This document shows positions 45,555-54,070 of a stretch of 64,000 nt of DNA, piece by piece. The DNA comes from Albibacillus kandeliae (GTDB lineage: Bacteria > Pseudomonadota > Alphaproteobacteria > Rhodobacterales > Rhodobacteraceae), in the NCBI RefSeq assembly GCF_003116585.1, contig NZ_QEHM01000007.1:62001-126000 (forward strand), in the 5' to 3' direction. How positions within the stretch are numbered: the first letter of the stretch is position 1; the number at the start of each line of letters is the position of its first letter. The translations under genes were made by a program, and so were the position numbers. Under the pieces are notes generated by a model that was given only the letters and a program-made list of their open reading frames with translations, searched no databases and was not told the origin of the DNA.

Positions 45555-46570
45555 CAGGAGACTGCCGCGATCTTTTCGTAGAGGTCGCCGAACTTCTCGC
45601 CGAAGCGTTCCTGCACCAGCTTGTTCACGCTCTCGCGGAAGGCGGCGAGGTCGAGCCCGTCTTCTTCGCCGATCACGGTCATGCCCGCGTCGCGCAGTTG
45701 CTGGGTTTCCGCTTCCTCGTTGTCGAGGATCGCCTTGGTCGCCTTTTCGCGGGTCTCGCTGGCAGCCTTTTCGACGGCGGCCTTCTGTTCGTCGCTCATG
45801 CCCTGCCAGACGTCTTCGTTCATCACGACGACCTCGGCGTTCGACATGTGGCCGGTCAGCATGAGGTGCGACTGGACTTCGAACAGCTTGACCTTGAGGA
45901 CCACGTTCACCGGGTTCTCCTGACCCTGCACGACGCCGGTGGCGAGCGCGGTCGGCACCTCGGACCAATCGACCGGCACGGCGACAGCGCCCATGCCCTC
46001 GACGGCGGTGGTGTAGATCGGGAAGGGCACGGCGCGGATTTTCACGCCTGCGAGGTCGGCGGGCGACATCACGGCCTTGTTGCAGGTCAGGTTCCGGCGG
46101 CCGAAGTAGTGGGCATAGATCACCCGCACGTTGGCGGCTGCAATCAGGCCCTCGTTCAGTTCCTGCATCACCGGCGAGTTCACATCGGTCACCGCCATCA
46201 GGTGGTCGATGTCGCGGTAGAGGTAGGGCGTGTCGAGCGCGGCGAAGGGTTCGTAGAGCGACCCGAGCGCGCCGGCGGTGTTGTGCGAGAAGGCGATGGT
46301 GCCGAGCGAGACGGCCTCGGCCAGTTCCTGCAGCTTGCCGAGCTGGCTTGCCGGGTAGACGTCAACCTTGATGTCACCACCGGATGCCGCGCCGAGTGCC
46401 TCGGCGAACCAGTCGGCCTGCGCACCGGCGACCGAGGCGGGCTCGTTGTTGTGGCCATAGCGCAGAGTGGTCTGGGCGCGGGCGCGCATGGGCAGCGCGG
46501 CGCTGACGGCGGCGGCCCCGCCAAGGGCGAGGACAGAACGGCGGCCAAGCCGAGTCGAAGCGTGGGTCAT
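45554..46570 (-). CDS. TRAP transporter solute-binding protein (DctP), RLP operon
   Basis: The 338-residue periplasmic protein starts with a twin-arginine-like signal (RLGRRSVLALGGAAAVSAAL) cleaved near ARAQ. DctP features include GTIAFSHNTAGALGSLYEPF and AGVKIRAVPFPIYTTAVEGM with the ligand-binding Arg. GAGGGAGG precedes the ATG. It is the first gene of the operon that ends with the DUF1537 kinase, and it is divergent from the LacI gene. Confidence 0.92.
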   Translation of the reverse strand: MTHASTRLGRRSVLALGGAAAVSAALPMRARAQTTLRYGHNNEPASVAGAQADWFAEALGAASGGDIKVDVYPASQLGKLQELAEAVSLGTIAFSHNTAGALGSLYEPFAALDTPYLYRDIDHLMAVTDVNSPVMQELNEGLIAAANVRVIYAHYFGRRNLTCNKAVMSPADLAGVKIRAVPFPIYTTAVEGMGAVAVPVDWSEVPTALATGVVQGQENPVNVVLKVKLFEVQSHLMLTGHMSNAEVVVMNEDVWQGMSDEQKAAVEKAASETREKATKAILDNEEAETQQLRDAGMTVIGEEDGLDLAAFRESVNKLVQERFGEKFGDLYEKIAAVS

Positions 46571-46598
46571 GTGAATTCCTCCCTCAGAATTCTGATGT

Positions 46599-46735
46599 GT
46601 TTTGATGGCAATATGCCATCTCCTCCAGGTGTTCTGAAATGCATTTTATCAAAAACACCACAATTGTTGACCAAATTAGGTTTCCACTTCATGCTGAGTC
46701 AAAACAAAACTCATGATGGGTTTTGAGGTGTTTTG
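46599..46735. promoter_or_regulatory. Operator region between dctP and lacI
   Basis: A perfect palindrome, GATGGCA-ATA-TGCCATC (46604-46620), lies 34 bases upstream of the dctP start. GTGTTTTGATG recurs near 46597-46607 and 46729-46739, with TCAAAAACACC (46649-46659) as a related inverted copy. TCAAAAC (46699-46705) and GTTTTGA (46720-46726) form another inverted pair. LacI-type regulators bind short palindromes, so the 17-base element is the best operator candidate and the GTTTTGA elements may flank the promoters. Confidence 0.5.
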
Positions 46736-47764
46736 ATGTGTAGTGAAAAAACGTCCTCCGGGACCCGGGTGCAGATGACCGACGTTGCCGAGCGCGCGGG
46801 CGTGTCGCTGGCGACGGTTGACCGGGTGATCAACCGCCGCAAGGGCGTGAAGGAAAGGACGCGTCAGCAGGTGCTGGACGCGGCGGTCGAGCTGGGGTTT
46901 CTGGGCACGGCCGAGATGGGCAGGTTCAACGCGGGGCAACAAGACAAGATCGTCTTCCTGCTGCCCGCCGGGACCAACCCCTACCTGCGGGATCTGGGCG
47001 AGCACCTGCGCGCGCGGGTCGCCGAGCGCGAGGACAGCGGGCCGCGCATCCGCTGTTTCTTTATCGAAGGGTTCAACGCGCGGGCGCTGGCCGAGGCGAT
47101 CCGGCGCAACGCGGACTGGGCGGACGGGATCGCCTTTTTTGCCATCGACCACCCCGAGGTGCGCGAGGCCGTGGCGGAGGTGGCCCAGCGTGGAGTCCGG
47201 CTGGTGACCATCGTGTCGGACCTCGGCCATGCGGACTGCGACGCCTACGTGGGGCACGAGAACCGCTCGGTGGGGCGTACGGCGGGCCTGCTGATCGGAC
47301 GGTTCGTCGCCGGACGCGAGGGCTCGGTGGCGCTGGTAGCCGGATCGCGCCATTACCGGGCGCACAGCGAACGCGAGGCGGGGTTCCTCTCGATCCAGGA
47401 AGAGTTGTTTCCGCATCTGCGGCTGGTCGGGATGCGCGAGGGGCACGACGACAGCGCGCAGAACTATCGCCACACCATCGCGCTGCTGGATCAGAACCCG
47501 GACCTTCTGGGCATCTACAACGTCGGCGGGTCCTCGGGCGGCATCGCGCGGGCGCTGCTGGAGCGGGACCGGCCCGATGTGGTGTTCATCGGGCACGGGC
47601 TGACGCGGGACACCCGCAACGCGCTGGTCGACGGCACCATGGACGCAGTGTTCAACACCGATCCCGAGACGCTGGTGGAGCGGGCCATTGACGCCATCGG
47701 CCAGCCCGGGCGGCCGGTCGCGCCGATGAAGCTCGAGATCATCTTTCGCGAGAACCTTCCTTAG
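46736..47764 (+). CDS. LacI-family transcriptional regulator
   Basis: The 342-residue regulator has the LacI helix-turn-helix at about residues 13-60 (VAERAGVSLATVDRVINRRKG) and a periplasmic-binding-protein-like sensor domain (NPYLRDLGEHLRARVAERED, PDLLGIYNVGGSSGGIARAL). The ATG at 46736 has GAGG seven bases upstream; the TTG three bases earlier is rejected. It is divergent from the TRAP/VOC/RLP/kinase operon and is its likely controller, responding to a sugar acid or a phosphorylated form. Confidence 0.9.
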   Translation: MCSEKTSSGTRVQMTDVAERAGVSLATVDRVINRRKGVKERTRQQVLDAAVELGFLGTAEMGRFNAGQQDKIVFLLPAGTNPYLRDLGEHLRARVAEREDSGPRIRCFFIEGFNARALAEAIRRNADWADGIAFFAIDHPEVREAVAEVAQRGVRLVTIVSDLGHADCDAYVGHENRSVGRTAGLLIGRFVAGREGSVALVAGSRHYRAHSEREAGFLSIQEELFPHLRLVGMREGHDDSAQNYRHTIALLDQNPDLLGIYNVGGSSGGIARALLERDRPDVVFIGHGLTRDTRNALVDGTMDAVFNTDPETLVERAIDAIGQPGRPVAPMKLEIIFRENLP

Positions 47765-47838
47765 GGGAATGCAATCGAAAGCCGGTTGCAATCGGGCCCG
47801 CGCTGCGCGAGTCACGGGGTTCAGAACGGAGAGCAGAC

Positions 47839-48735
47839 ATGCAGATCGACGCGAACGGGATCACCCTCGAAGTGGAAGACCACGGGCCAGCGGACGGGGT
47901 TCCGCTGATCCTAGTGCGCGGGCAGGGGAGCCAGATGGCGCACTGGCCCGCCTCGCTGATCGACGGGTTTGTCGCTGCCGGGTTCCGCACGGTGATCTTC
48001 GACAACCGCGACGTGGGCCTGTCGCAGCGTTGCGGCAAGCCGGGTGTCCCGGCGGATGCCGATGCGATTCTGGAACGGCTGCAGCGCGGCAAGCTGCTGG
48101 AACCTCCCTACCTGATCGGGGACATGGCGCAGGACGTCACCGGGCTGATGGATGCGCTCGGGATCGCGCGGGCCCATGTCTTTGGCATTTCGATGGGCGG
48201 GATGATCACCCAGCAGATCATGCTGGATGCGCCCGGACGGCTGCTGTCGGCGATCATCGTGATGTCGTCGTGCCGCCCGAACATCGCTGCGGAGGAGTCC
48301 GACCTTTCGGCGATGGTCGACCGGGCGGAACGGCTGCTGGTGCGGCCGCGCAGCCGCGAGGAATACCTGGACGACCAGGTGCGGGAACATGCCATGTGGG
48401 GCAGCCCGGGCTACCCGATGCCCGAGGCCGACATCCGGGCGATGGGTGCCATCGCCTATGATCGCGGCGTTGATGCGGATGGGATGAACCGGCAGATCGT
48501 CGCGCTGGCAGGCGCGCCGGACCGGCGCCCGGGGCTGGCCGAAACCGACCTGCCCTGCCTTGTCATTCACGGCGAGAACGATGCGCTGCTGCCGCTGGAT
48601 CACGGACAGGAGATCGCCGATGCCGTACCGGGCAGCCGGTTTCTGCCGGTCGCGGGCATGGGGCACATCATCACCCCGGCGCTGGCGCCGCTGATCGTGG
48701 ATGCCGTCAGCGGCTTTGTCGCCGGGCGGGACTGA
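47839..48735 (+). CDS. Alpha/beta-fold hydrolase
   Basis: The 298-residue cytosolic hydrolase has the nucleophile elbow GISMGG with Ser118, an acid in HGENDALLP and a His in GMGH near the C-terminus. The segment VIFDNRDVGLSQR places it in the large RdmC/chloroperoxidase-like esterase group. GGAGAGC precedes the ATG. It is convergent with the beta-keto acid cleavage gene (six bases between stops). A lactonase role like PcaD in the neighbouring pathway is possible but not shown by sequence. Confidence 0.85.
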   Translation: MQIDANGITLEVEDHGPADGVPLILVRGQGSQMAHWPASLIDGFVAAGFRTVIFDNRDVGLSQRCGKPGVPADADAILERLQRGKLLEPPYLIGDMAQDVTGLMDALGIARAHVFGISMGGMITQQIMLDAPGRLLSAIIVMSSCRPNIAAEESDLSAMVDRAERLLVRPRSREEYLDDQVREHAMWGSPGYPMPEADIRAMGAIAYDRGVDADGMNRQIVALAGAPDRRPGLAETDLPCLVIHGENDALLPLDHGQEIADAVPGSRFLPVAGMGHIITPALAPLIVDAVSGFVAGRD

Positions 48736-48741
48736 CCCCGC

Positions 48742-49581
48742 TCAGGCGGCGGGCTGGCGCAAGCCGAGAATGTCGCGCGCCTGCTGCCAGGTGGCCACCG
48801 GGCGTTCGTTGCGGTCGCAGATCTCGACCACGCGCTGAACCAGTGCGGCGTTGGAGGGGGCGAGCCGGTCGCGGTCGAGGCGCACGTTGTCTTCCAGACC
48901 GGTGCGCGCATGGCCGCCCGAGGCGACCGCCCATTCGTTCAGGGTGAGCTGCTGCGCACCGATGCCTGCGGCGCACCACGGCGTGTCCTCGCCAAACAGG
49001 CGTTTGACGGTGTGGATGTAGTAGTCGAAGACCTCGCGGTCGACCGGCATGGCGTTCTTCACCCCCATCACGAACTGGACATAGGGCGTTGCCGCGATCT
49101 TGCCCTCGGCATGGAGCTTGGCGGCCTGAAAGATGTGGCTGAGATCGAAGGCCTCGATCTCGGGCTTCACGCCATGCGCCACCATCTCGGAGGCGAGCCA
49201 ATCGACCAGATCGGGCGGGTTCTCGTAAACCCGCGTCGGGAAGTTGTTGGACCCGACCGAGAGCGAGGCCATGTCAGGCGCCAGCGGTAGCATGCCGCCG
49301 CGCGTCTTGCCCGCGCCCGAGCGCCCGCCGGTGGAGAACTGGATGATCATGCCGGGGCAGTGCTTTTCCAGCCCTTCCTTGAGGCGGGCGAACTTTTCCG
49401 GGTCGGAGGAGGGCGTCTGATCGTCGTTGCGGACATGCGCGTGGACGATGGTGGCGCCCGCCTCGAAGGCCTCCTGCGTGCTTTCGACCTGCTCGGCCAC
49501 GGTGATCGGAACTGCCGGGTTGTTTTCCTTGGTCGGCAGCGATCCGGTGATTGCGCAGCAGATGATGCAGGGGCTGGTCAT
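48742..49581 (-). CDS. Beta-keto acid cleavage enzyme (BKACE, DUF849)
   Basis: The 279-residue zinc enzyme condenses a beta-keto acid with acetyl-CoA and splits it to acetoacetate and an acyl-CoA. The metal-binding HAH motif (His47, His49) in IVHAHVRND and the later GGHARTGLEDNVRLD are family marks. It directly follows pcaG in the same operon, 16 bases on. Beta-ketoadipate, the end of the protocatechuate branch, is therefore the likely substrate, giving succinyl-CoA and acetoacetate in place of PcaIJ and PcaF. This assignment is inferred from context. Confidence 0.88.
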   Translation of the reverse strand: MTSPCIICCAITGSLPTKENNPAVPITVAEQVESTQEAFEAGATIVHAHVRNDDQTPSSDPEKFARLKEGLEKHCPGMIIQFSTGGRSGAGKTRGGMLPLAPDMASLSVGSNNFPTRVYENPPDLVDWLASEMVAHGVKPEIEAFDLSHIFQAAKLHAEGKIAATPYVQFVMGVKNAMPVDREVFDYYIHTVKRLFGEDTPWCAAGIGAQQLTLNEWAVASGGHARTGLEDNVRLDRDRLAPSNAALVQRVVEICDRNERPVATWQQARDILGLRQPAA

Positions 49582-49597
49582 GACGGCTCTCCTTCGG

Positions 49598-50218
49598 TCA
49601 GACGTCGAAGAATACGGTTTCGTCTTCGCCTTGCAAGCGGATGTCGAAGCGGTAGACCGGGGTCCCGTCGCGCTCGGACCGCGCGGCGATCAGGGTGGCG
49701 CGGCGGTTCTCCCACTCGATGAGGTTCAGCACCGGATCCGTGGCGTTGGCCTCTGCCTCGTCGGAGAAGTACATGCGGGTGTTCAGGCCGATGTTGATGC
49801 CGCGCGCGACGATCCAGAGGTTGAGGTGCGGCGCCTGCGTGCCGACGTTGCGGCCCCGGGTCTTGCCCGGCTTGACGGTGTCGAAACCCCATTCGCCGGT
49901 GTCGAAGTCGGTGATCACCCGGCCCCAGCCGCGGAATCCGTCCTCGACGGGACTGCCGCCCTCGGGGTGGGCGTAGTTGCCCGCGGCATTGGCCTGCCAG
50001 ACTTCGAGCAGGACGTCCTTGATCGGGGCGCCCATGCCGTCGATCACCCGGCCCTCGACCCGGATGCGTTCTCCGGCGGCGTTCGGGCCGGCGATGTCCC
50101 AGCCGAGTTCCTGCTTGTAGATGTCGAAGCCCGCCGCGCCGGGGGCGAGACCGATGTGGACGTAGGGGCCCGCCGTCTGGGAGGCGGTCTCGCGCAGGTA
50201 GTTGAGGTTCTGTGCCAT
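49598..50218 (-). CDS. pcaG: Protocatechuate 3,4-dioxygenase alpha subunit
   Basis: The 206-residue subunit pairs with PcaH to open the ring of protocatechuate to 3-carboxymuconate. It shows RVEGRVIDGMGAPIKDVLLE, the PHLNLWIVARGINIGLNTRM segment and a C-terminal YRFDIRLQGEDETVFFDV, standard for PcaG, and lacks the iron ligands, which belong to PcaH. It starts four bases after the pcaH stop, so they are co-translated. Confidence 0.94.
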   Translation of the reverse strand: MAQNLNYLRETASQTAGPYVHIGLAPGAAGFDIYKQELGWDIAGPNAAGERIRVEGRVIDGMGAPIKDVLLEVWQANAAGNYAHPEGGSPVEDGFRGWGRVITDFDTGEWGFDTVKPGKTRGRNVGTQAPHLNLWIVARGINIGLNTRMYFSDEAEANATDPVLNLIEWENRRATLIAARSERDGTPVYRFDIRLQGEDETVFFDV

Positions 50219-50222
50219 CGGA

Positions 50223-50951
50223 TCAGTTCCCTTCCAGTCGATTTTCGAAGAGCGTCGAGCGGCGGCCGCGCAGCACGACGTCGAACTTATAGGCCACGCT
50301 GTCGAGCGGGATGGTGGCGTTCAGGTCGAGCCGGGCGATCAGCTGGTCCACCGCCTCGGGGTCGGGGATGGTCTGGATGATCGGGCAGATCGGCAGGAAG
50401 GGATCGCCTTCGAAGTAGAGCTGCGTGATCAGGCGCTGGACAAAGCCCGAGCCGAAGACCGAGAGGTGGATGTGCGCCGGGCGCCAGCTGTTGACGTAGT
50501 TGCGCCAGGGATAGGCGCCGGGCTTGATGGTGCGGAAGAAGTAGTAGCCGTTTTCGTCGGTCAGGGTCCGGCCGCAGCCCCCGAAGTTGGGGTCGATCGG
50601 CGCGAGGTAGGTGTCCTTCTTGTGGCGGTAGCGCCCGCCCGCGTTGGCCTGCCAGATCTCGACCAGCGTGTTGGGAACGGGGCGTCCGTTCTCGTCGAGC
50701 ACCCGTCCGTGCAGGATGATCCGCTCGCCGATGGCGCTCTCGCCGGGCTTGGCGTAGTTGAAGATCAGGTCGTTGTCGCCAGCGTCGATGTCGTTGTGGC
50801 CGAACACCGGGCCGGTGATCTCGCCGACAGAGTTCTGCAGCGAGATCATCGAGTACCGGGGGCTGCGCGCGACGCTGGTCTTGTAGCCCGGCGTGTGGGC
50901 GGGCGGGTGCAGGGTGCGGTCGCGCTGGTAGAATTCTCCGGGGGTCGTCAT
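50223..50951 (-). CDS. pcaH: Protocatechuate 3,4-dioxygenase beta subunit
   Basis: The 242-residue catalytic subunit has the Fe(III) ligands visible as Tyr in [10 protein letters not shown], Tyr in PWRNYVNSW and the HIH pair in [11 protein letters not shown]. The N-terminus ([17 protein letters not shown]) is typical. Its ATG overlaps the pcaC stop by four bases. The gene order pcaC-pcaH-pcaG agrees with alphaproteobacterial pca operons; pcaB and pcaD are not found next to it. Confidence 0.95.
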   Translation of the reverse strand: MTTPGEFYQRDRTLHPPAHTPGYKTSVARSPRYSMISLQNSVGEITGPVFGHNDIDAGDNDLIFNYAKPGESAIGERIILHGRVLDENGRPVPNTLVEIWQANAGGRYRHKKDTYLAPIDPNFGGCGRTLTDENGYYFFRTIKPGAYPWRNYVNSWRPAHIHLSVFGSGFVQRLITQLYFEGDPFLPICPIIQTIPDPEAVDQLIARLDLNATIPLDSVAYKFDVVLRGRRSTLFENRLEGN

Positions 50952-51328
50952 TCCTCTCCCTCCATTTCGGCAAAGGTGGCTTTGGCCAGCTTGATGGCGT
51001 GGTTGGCCTTGGGCACGCCGGCGTAGATCGCCACGTGCAGGAAGGCCTGCATGATGTCGTCGCGTGATGCGCCGGTGTTGGCGGTGGCGCGGACGTGCAT
51101 CGGGATTTCGTCGAAGTTGCCGGTCGCGGCGAGCAGCGCGAGGGTCAGCATCGAGCGCTCGCGGCGGCTGATGGTGTCATCGGCCCAGACCGTGCCCCAG
51201 GCGCCCTCGGTGATCAGGGTCTGGAAGGGGAGGTCGAAGGCGGTCTTGGCGGCTTCGGCCCGGTCAACATGGGCGTCACCCAGGACCGCACGGCGGGTTG
51301 CCATGCCGGTATCGTATCGCGTTGTCAT
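50948..51328 (-). CDS. pcaC: 4-carboxymuconolactone decarboxylase
   Basis: The 126-residue small enzyme converts carboxymuconolactone to beta-ketoadipate enol-lactone. The CMD motifs are [20 protein letters not shown] and [19 protein letters not shown], with the His of MHVRA as the expected catalytic residue. AGAGAGGA precedes the ATG at 51328; the ATG at 51304 is less likely. It is first in the operon and divergent from pcaQ with 69 bases between the starts. Confidence 0.93.
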   Translation of the reverse strand: MTTRYDTGMATRRAVLGDAHVDRAEAAKTAFDLPFQTLITEGAWGTVWADDTISRRERSMLTLALLAATGNFDEIPMHVRATANTGASRDDIMQAFLHVAIYAGVPKANHAIKLAKATFAEMEGEE

Positions 51329-51397
51329 GTGATCCTCTCTCTTTCGGAGAGGGATAACCTATCAGTCAGGGGAGTGAATATTGACGGTTCTGGAAAT
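51329..51397. promoter_or_regulatory. pcaC/pcaQ divergent promoter region
   Basis: ATAACC occurs at 51354-51359. This equals one half of the PcaQ box reported for Sinorhizobium (ATAACC, four bases, GGTTAA, as I recall it); the second half here, AGTCAG, is poor. The region is short, so both promoters overlap it. No clear -35/-10 pair was assigned. Confidence 0.35.
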
Positions 51398-52327
51398 ATG
51401 CATATCAATTTCGGTATGAATTTTGATGCCGCGCTCCGCCTTCGCCATATCCGCTGCTTTCTGGAAGTGGCGCGCGCCGAGAGCGTTTCGGTTGCCGCAG
51501 AACGGCTGCACATCACCCAGCCCGCCGTGTCGCGCAGTCTGAAGGAGCTGGAGGAGATGCTGGGTGCGCGGCTGTTCGACCGGGTCGGGCGGGGCGTGCG
51601 GCTGAACGAGGCCGGGCGAGTGTTCCAGGCCCATGCGGCCTCCTCGATGGTGGAACTGCTGCGGGGACGCGACCGCCTTGCCGGGGCAGAGGTGACCGTG
51701 CGGCTGTCCATCGGGATGCTGCCGACAGCGGCGGCGGATATCGCGCCGCGCGCCGCGTTGAAGTTTCATCAGGAGGTGCCGCACGCGCGGGTGCATGTGC
51801 TGACCGGGCCGAACTGGCTGCTGTTCAACCAGCTGCGCGAGGGGCGGCTGGACCTTGTGGTGGGGCGGATGCCCGAGCCCTCGGTCGCGGTGGGCGTGAC
51901 CTTCGAGCAACTCTACTTCGAGGACGTGGTGCTGGTGGCGCGACCGGGGCACCCGATCCTGTCGGAGGCCCGGCCGGAGCGGCACATTGCCGAGCAGACG
52001 CTGGTGATGCCGCCGCCGGGTGCGGTGATCGCCAGCACGGTGGATCGCTACCTGTCGAGCATCGGGCTGCCCGAGATGCGGGGGCCCATCGAGACCGTGG
52101 CGCTGCCGGTCGGGCGCAAGATCGTGCAGGTCTCGGACGCGCTGTGGTTCATCTCGCGCGGGGTGGTGGCGGACGAACTGGCGCAGGGCGTGCTGGTGGC
52201 GGTGGGGCTGGCCTCGCCCTTGCTGTCCGGGCCGGTCGGGATCAGCGTTTCGCGCAGCGCCCCGATCAGTGCCGAGCGCAGCCATTTCGCCGCCTGCCTG
52301 CGGCAGGTCGCGGCCGAGACGCACTGA
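51398..52327 (+). CDS. pcaQ: LysR-family pca regulator PcaQ
   Basis: The 309-residue LysR protein has a winged helix at about 15-70 (LRLRHIRCFLEVARAESVSV, then ITQPAVSRSLKELEEMLGAR) and an effector domain with LREGRLDLVVGRMPEPS. Sequence, length and position divergent from pcaC fit PcaQ, which activates pca genes on carboxymuconolactone-type inducers. The start is uncertain: ATG at 51398 or 51416; neither has a strong ribosome site. Confidence 0.88.
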   Translation: MHINFGMNFDAALRLRHIRCFLEVARAESVSVAAERLHITQPAVSRSLKELEEMLGARLFDRVGRGVRLNEAGRVFQAHAASSMVELLRGRDRLAGAEVTVRLSIGMLPTAAADIAPRAALKFHQEVPHARVHVLTGPNWLLFNQLREGRLDLVVGRMPEPSVAVGVTFEQLYFEDVVLVARPGHPILSEARPERHIAEQTLVMPPPGAVIASTVDRYLSSIGLPEMRGPIETVALPVGRKIVQVSDALWFISRGVVADELAQGVLVAVGLASPLLSGPVGISVSRSAPISAERSHFAACLRQVAAETH

Positions 52328-52335
52328 GCGCCGCG

Positions 52336-53313
52336 TCAGTCGGCAAGCACCTCGCCGGGGACCAGCGCCCGGAACCGTTCGGGCGCGATACCGGCGGCGG
52401 CGAGGGATTTCTGCAGCAACTCGAGGGGTTCTTCGCGCGCCTCGTCGGTCAGCTGGAAGGTGCCCCAGTGCATCCCGACCGCCCTTTGCGCGCCGATGTC
52501 GAGGAACATCTGGACCGACTCTTCGGGTGCGACGTGCTGGGCCGACATGAACCACCTTGGCTCGTAGGCGCCGATGGGCAGGATGGCGATGTCGGGCGCG
52601 CCGTGGCGCGCGCGGATGTCGTGGAAGACGGCGCCGTTGCCATAGCCGGTGTCGCCCGCGAACCAGATCTGCGCCTCGGGCGTGTCGATCCAGAACCCGC
52701 TCCAGAGCGCGTGCCGGCGGTCGCGCACCCCGCGCGAGGACCAGTGGTTCGCCGGGGTCAGGGTGGCGGTGACGCCCGGTGCGAGGGCATGGCTGTCGTG
52801 CCAGTCCCCGGTTTCGACACGGGCGCCACGTACGCCCTTGCGCACCGTCGCGTCGGTGCCGAGGGGCATGATCATCCGGGGGCCGTGTTCCCTGTGCAGG
52901 CGCTTCAGCGTGTCGATGTCGAGGTGATCGTAGTGGTTGTGGCTGAGCAGGACCGCGTCGATGGGCGGCAGGTGTTCGAAGTCGATCCCGGGCGCGGTCA
53001 CCCGGCGAGGCCCGGCAAAGCGAAGGGGGCTGGCGCGGTCCGACCACACCGGATCGGTCAGAAGGTTCAGCCCCGCGACCTGGATCAGCAGCGTTGCGTG
53101 GCCGACCATCGTCAGGCGCGGTCTGGCGCTGCGTTCGGGCGGGATGCTTTGGGTGACCGGAACGGTGCTGGGCCATTTCGCCCGCGCACCGCTGCGTTGC
53201 CAGCGCCAGAGGTCCCGGAACGAACGGTCGGTGACGGGCTGGCCGGGAGAGTGGAAGCGGGTCCCGTCGAAATGGTCGGTGACGGGGCCGGAGTAGTAGC
53301 GGTTGCGGGGCAT
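52336..53313 (-). CDS. Metallo-beta-lactamase-fold hydrolase (UlaG/NAPE-PLD-like)
   Basis: The 325-residue protein has LLSHNHYDHLD (HxHxDH), NHWSSRGVRDRRHALWSGF and FAGDTGYGNG, the zinc-ligand set of this fold. Its length and motif order fit the NAPE-PLD/UlaG-like bacterial hydrolases with lipid- or lactone-like substrates. It is minus-strand and convergent with pcaQ (stops nine bases apart). The substrate and a link to either neighbour are unknown. Confidence 0.87.
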   Translation of the reverse strand: MPRNRYYSGPVTDHFDGTRFHSPGQPVTDRSFRDLWRWQRSGARAKWPSTVPVTQSIPPERSARPRLTMVGHATLLIQVAGLNLLTDPVWSDRASPLRFAGPRRVTAPGIDFEHLPPIDAVLLSHNHYDHLDIDTLKRLHREHGPRMIMPLGTDATVRKGVRGARVETGDWHDSHALAPGVTATLTPANHWSSRGVRDRRHALWSGFWIDTPEAQIWFAGDTGYGNGAVFHDIRARHGAPDIAILPIGAYEPRWFMSAQHVAPEESVQMFLDIGAQRAVGMHWGTFQLTDEAREEPLELLQKSLAAAGIAPERFRALVPGEVLAD

Positions 53314-53384
53314 CGTGGAGTCTGATCCCTTGGGTCTCTGTCCGATGTAGGCGCTAACCTGTCCGACGCAAGCCGTGCACGGCC

Positions 53385-54062
53385 TCAGCTCTTGTCCGCG
53401 AGAAAGAGCTGGCGTGTGGTGCGCCAGGCCCGTTCGACAAGGTCGGCGGTGACCTTGGCGGCGCGGTTGCCGTCGCCGGAGCGGATCGCCGAGATCATCC
53501 GGTCGTTGCCGTCGATCATGTCGTCCAGAACCGTGGTGGCGCTGCGGTAAGCGCGGAAGCGGTAGCGCAGCGCGGACTTGTCGAGCTGATCCATCAGGCG
53601 TTGCAGCACGGAGTTGGCGCAGCGGGCATGCATGAGGGCTGTCATCTGGACGTTGGCCTCGAACCCGGCAACGAAATCGCCGCCTGTTCGTGCGCGGCGC
53701 ATGGCCTCCAGAGGAACCGTGAGGTCATCGGCGACGGCCACGTGATCGGGTCGTTCCGCCAGCAGGCGGCTGCAGGTCGCTTCCAACGGAATCCGGCAGA
53801 CGGTGATCTCGTCGAGGTTCGCGACCGACATCTCGGTCACGCGGGTGCCGAGGCGGGGGCGGCGTTCGACGAGGCCGCGCCCCTCGAGCACCTGGAACGC
53901 CTCGCGCAGGGGCGAGCGGGAGATGCCGAAGCGGGCGCAGACCTCGAGTTCGCGCAGCTTTTCGCCCGGCGCGAAGACCTCGCGCACGATCGCGGCTTCG
54001 AGCCGGTCGGCGACCTCGAGCCCGATGGGCCGCAGGCTGAGGGGTTCGTCGAGATCCGCCAT
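53385..54062 (-). CDS. GntR-family regulator with FCD domain
   Basis: The 225-residue regulator has a winged helix (about 15-85: LREAFQVLEGRGLVERRPRL) and an all-helical FCD sensor domain with metal-site histidines (LMHARCANSVLQRL). It is the last gene of the operon that begins at 58920, so the operator at 58933-58954 would be its own. The ATG at 54062 is chosen over GTG 54074, which overlaps the permease stop. Confidence 0.88.
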   Translation of the reverse strand: MADLDEPLSLRPIGLEVADRLEAAIVREVFAPGEKLRELEVCARFGISRSPLREAFQVLEGRGLVERRPRLGTRVTEMSVANLDEITVCRIPLEATCSRLLAERPDHVAVADDLTVPLEAMRRARTGGDFVAGFEANVQMTALMHARCANSVLQRLMDQLDKSALRYRFRAYRSATTVLDDMIDGNDRMISAIRSGDGNRAAKVTADLVERAWRTTRQLFLADKS

Positions 54063-54070
54063 GACGGCGC

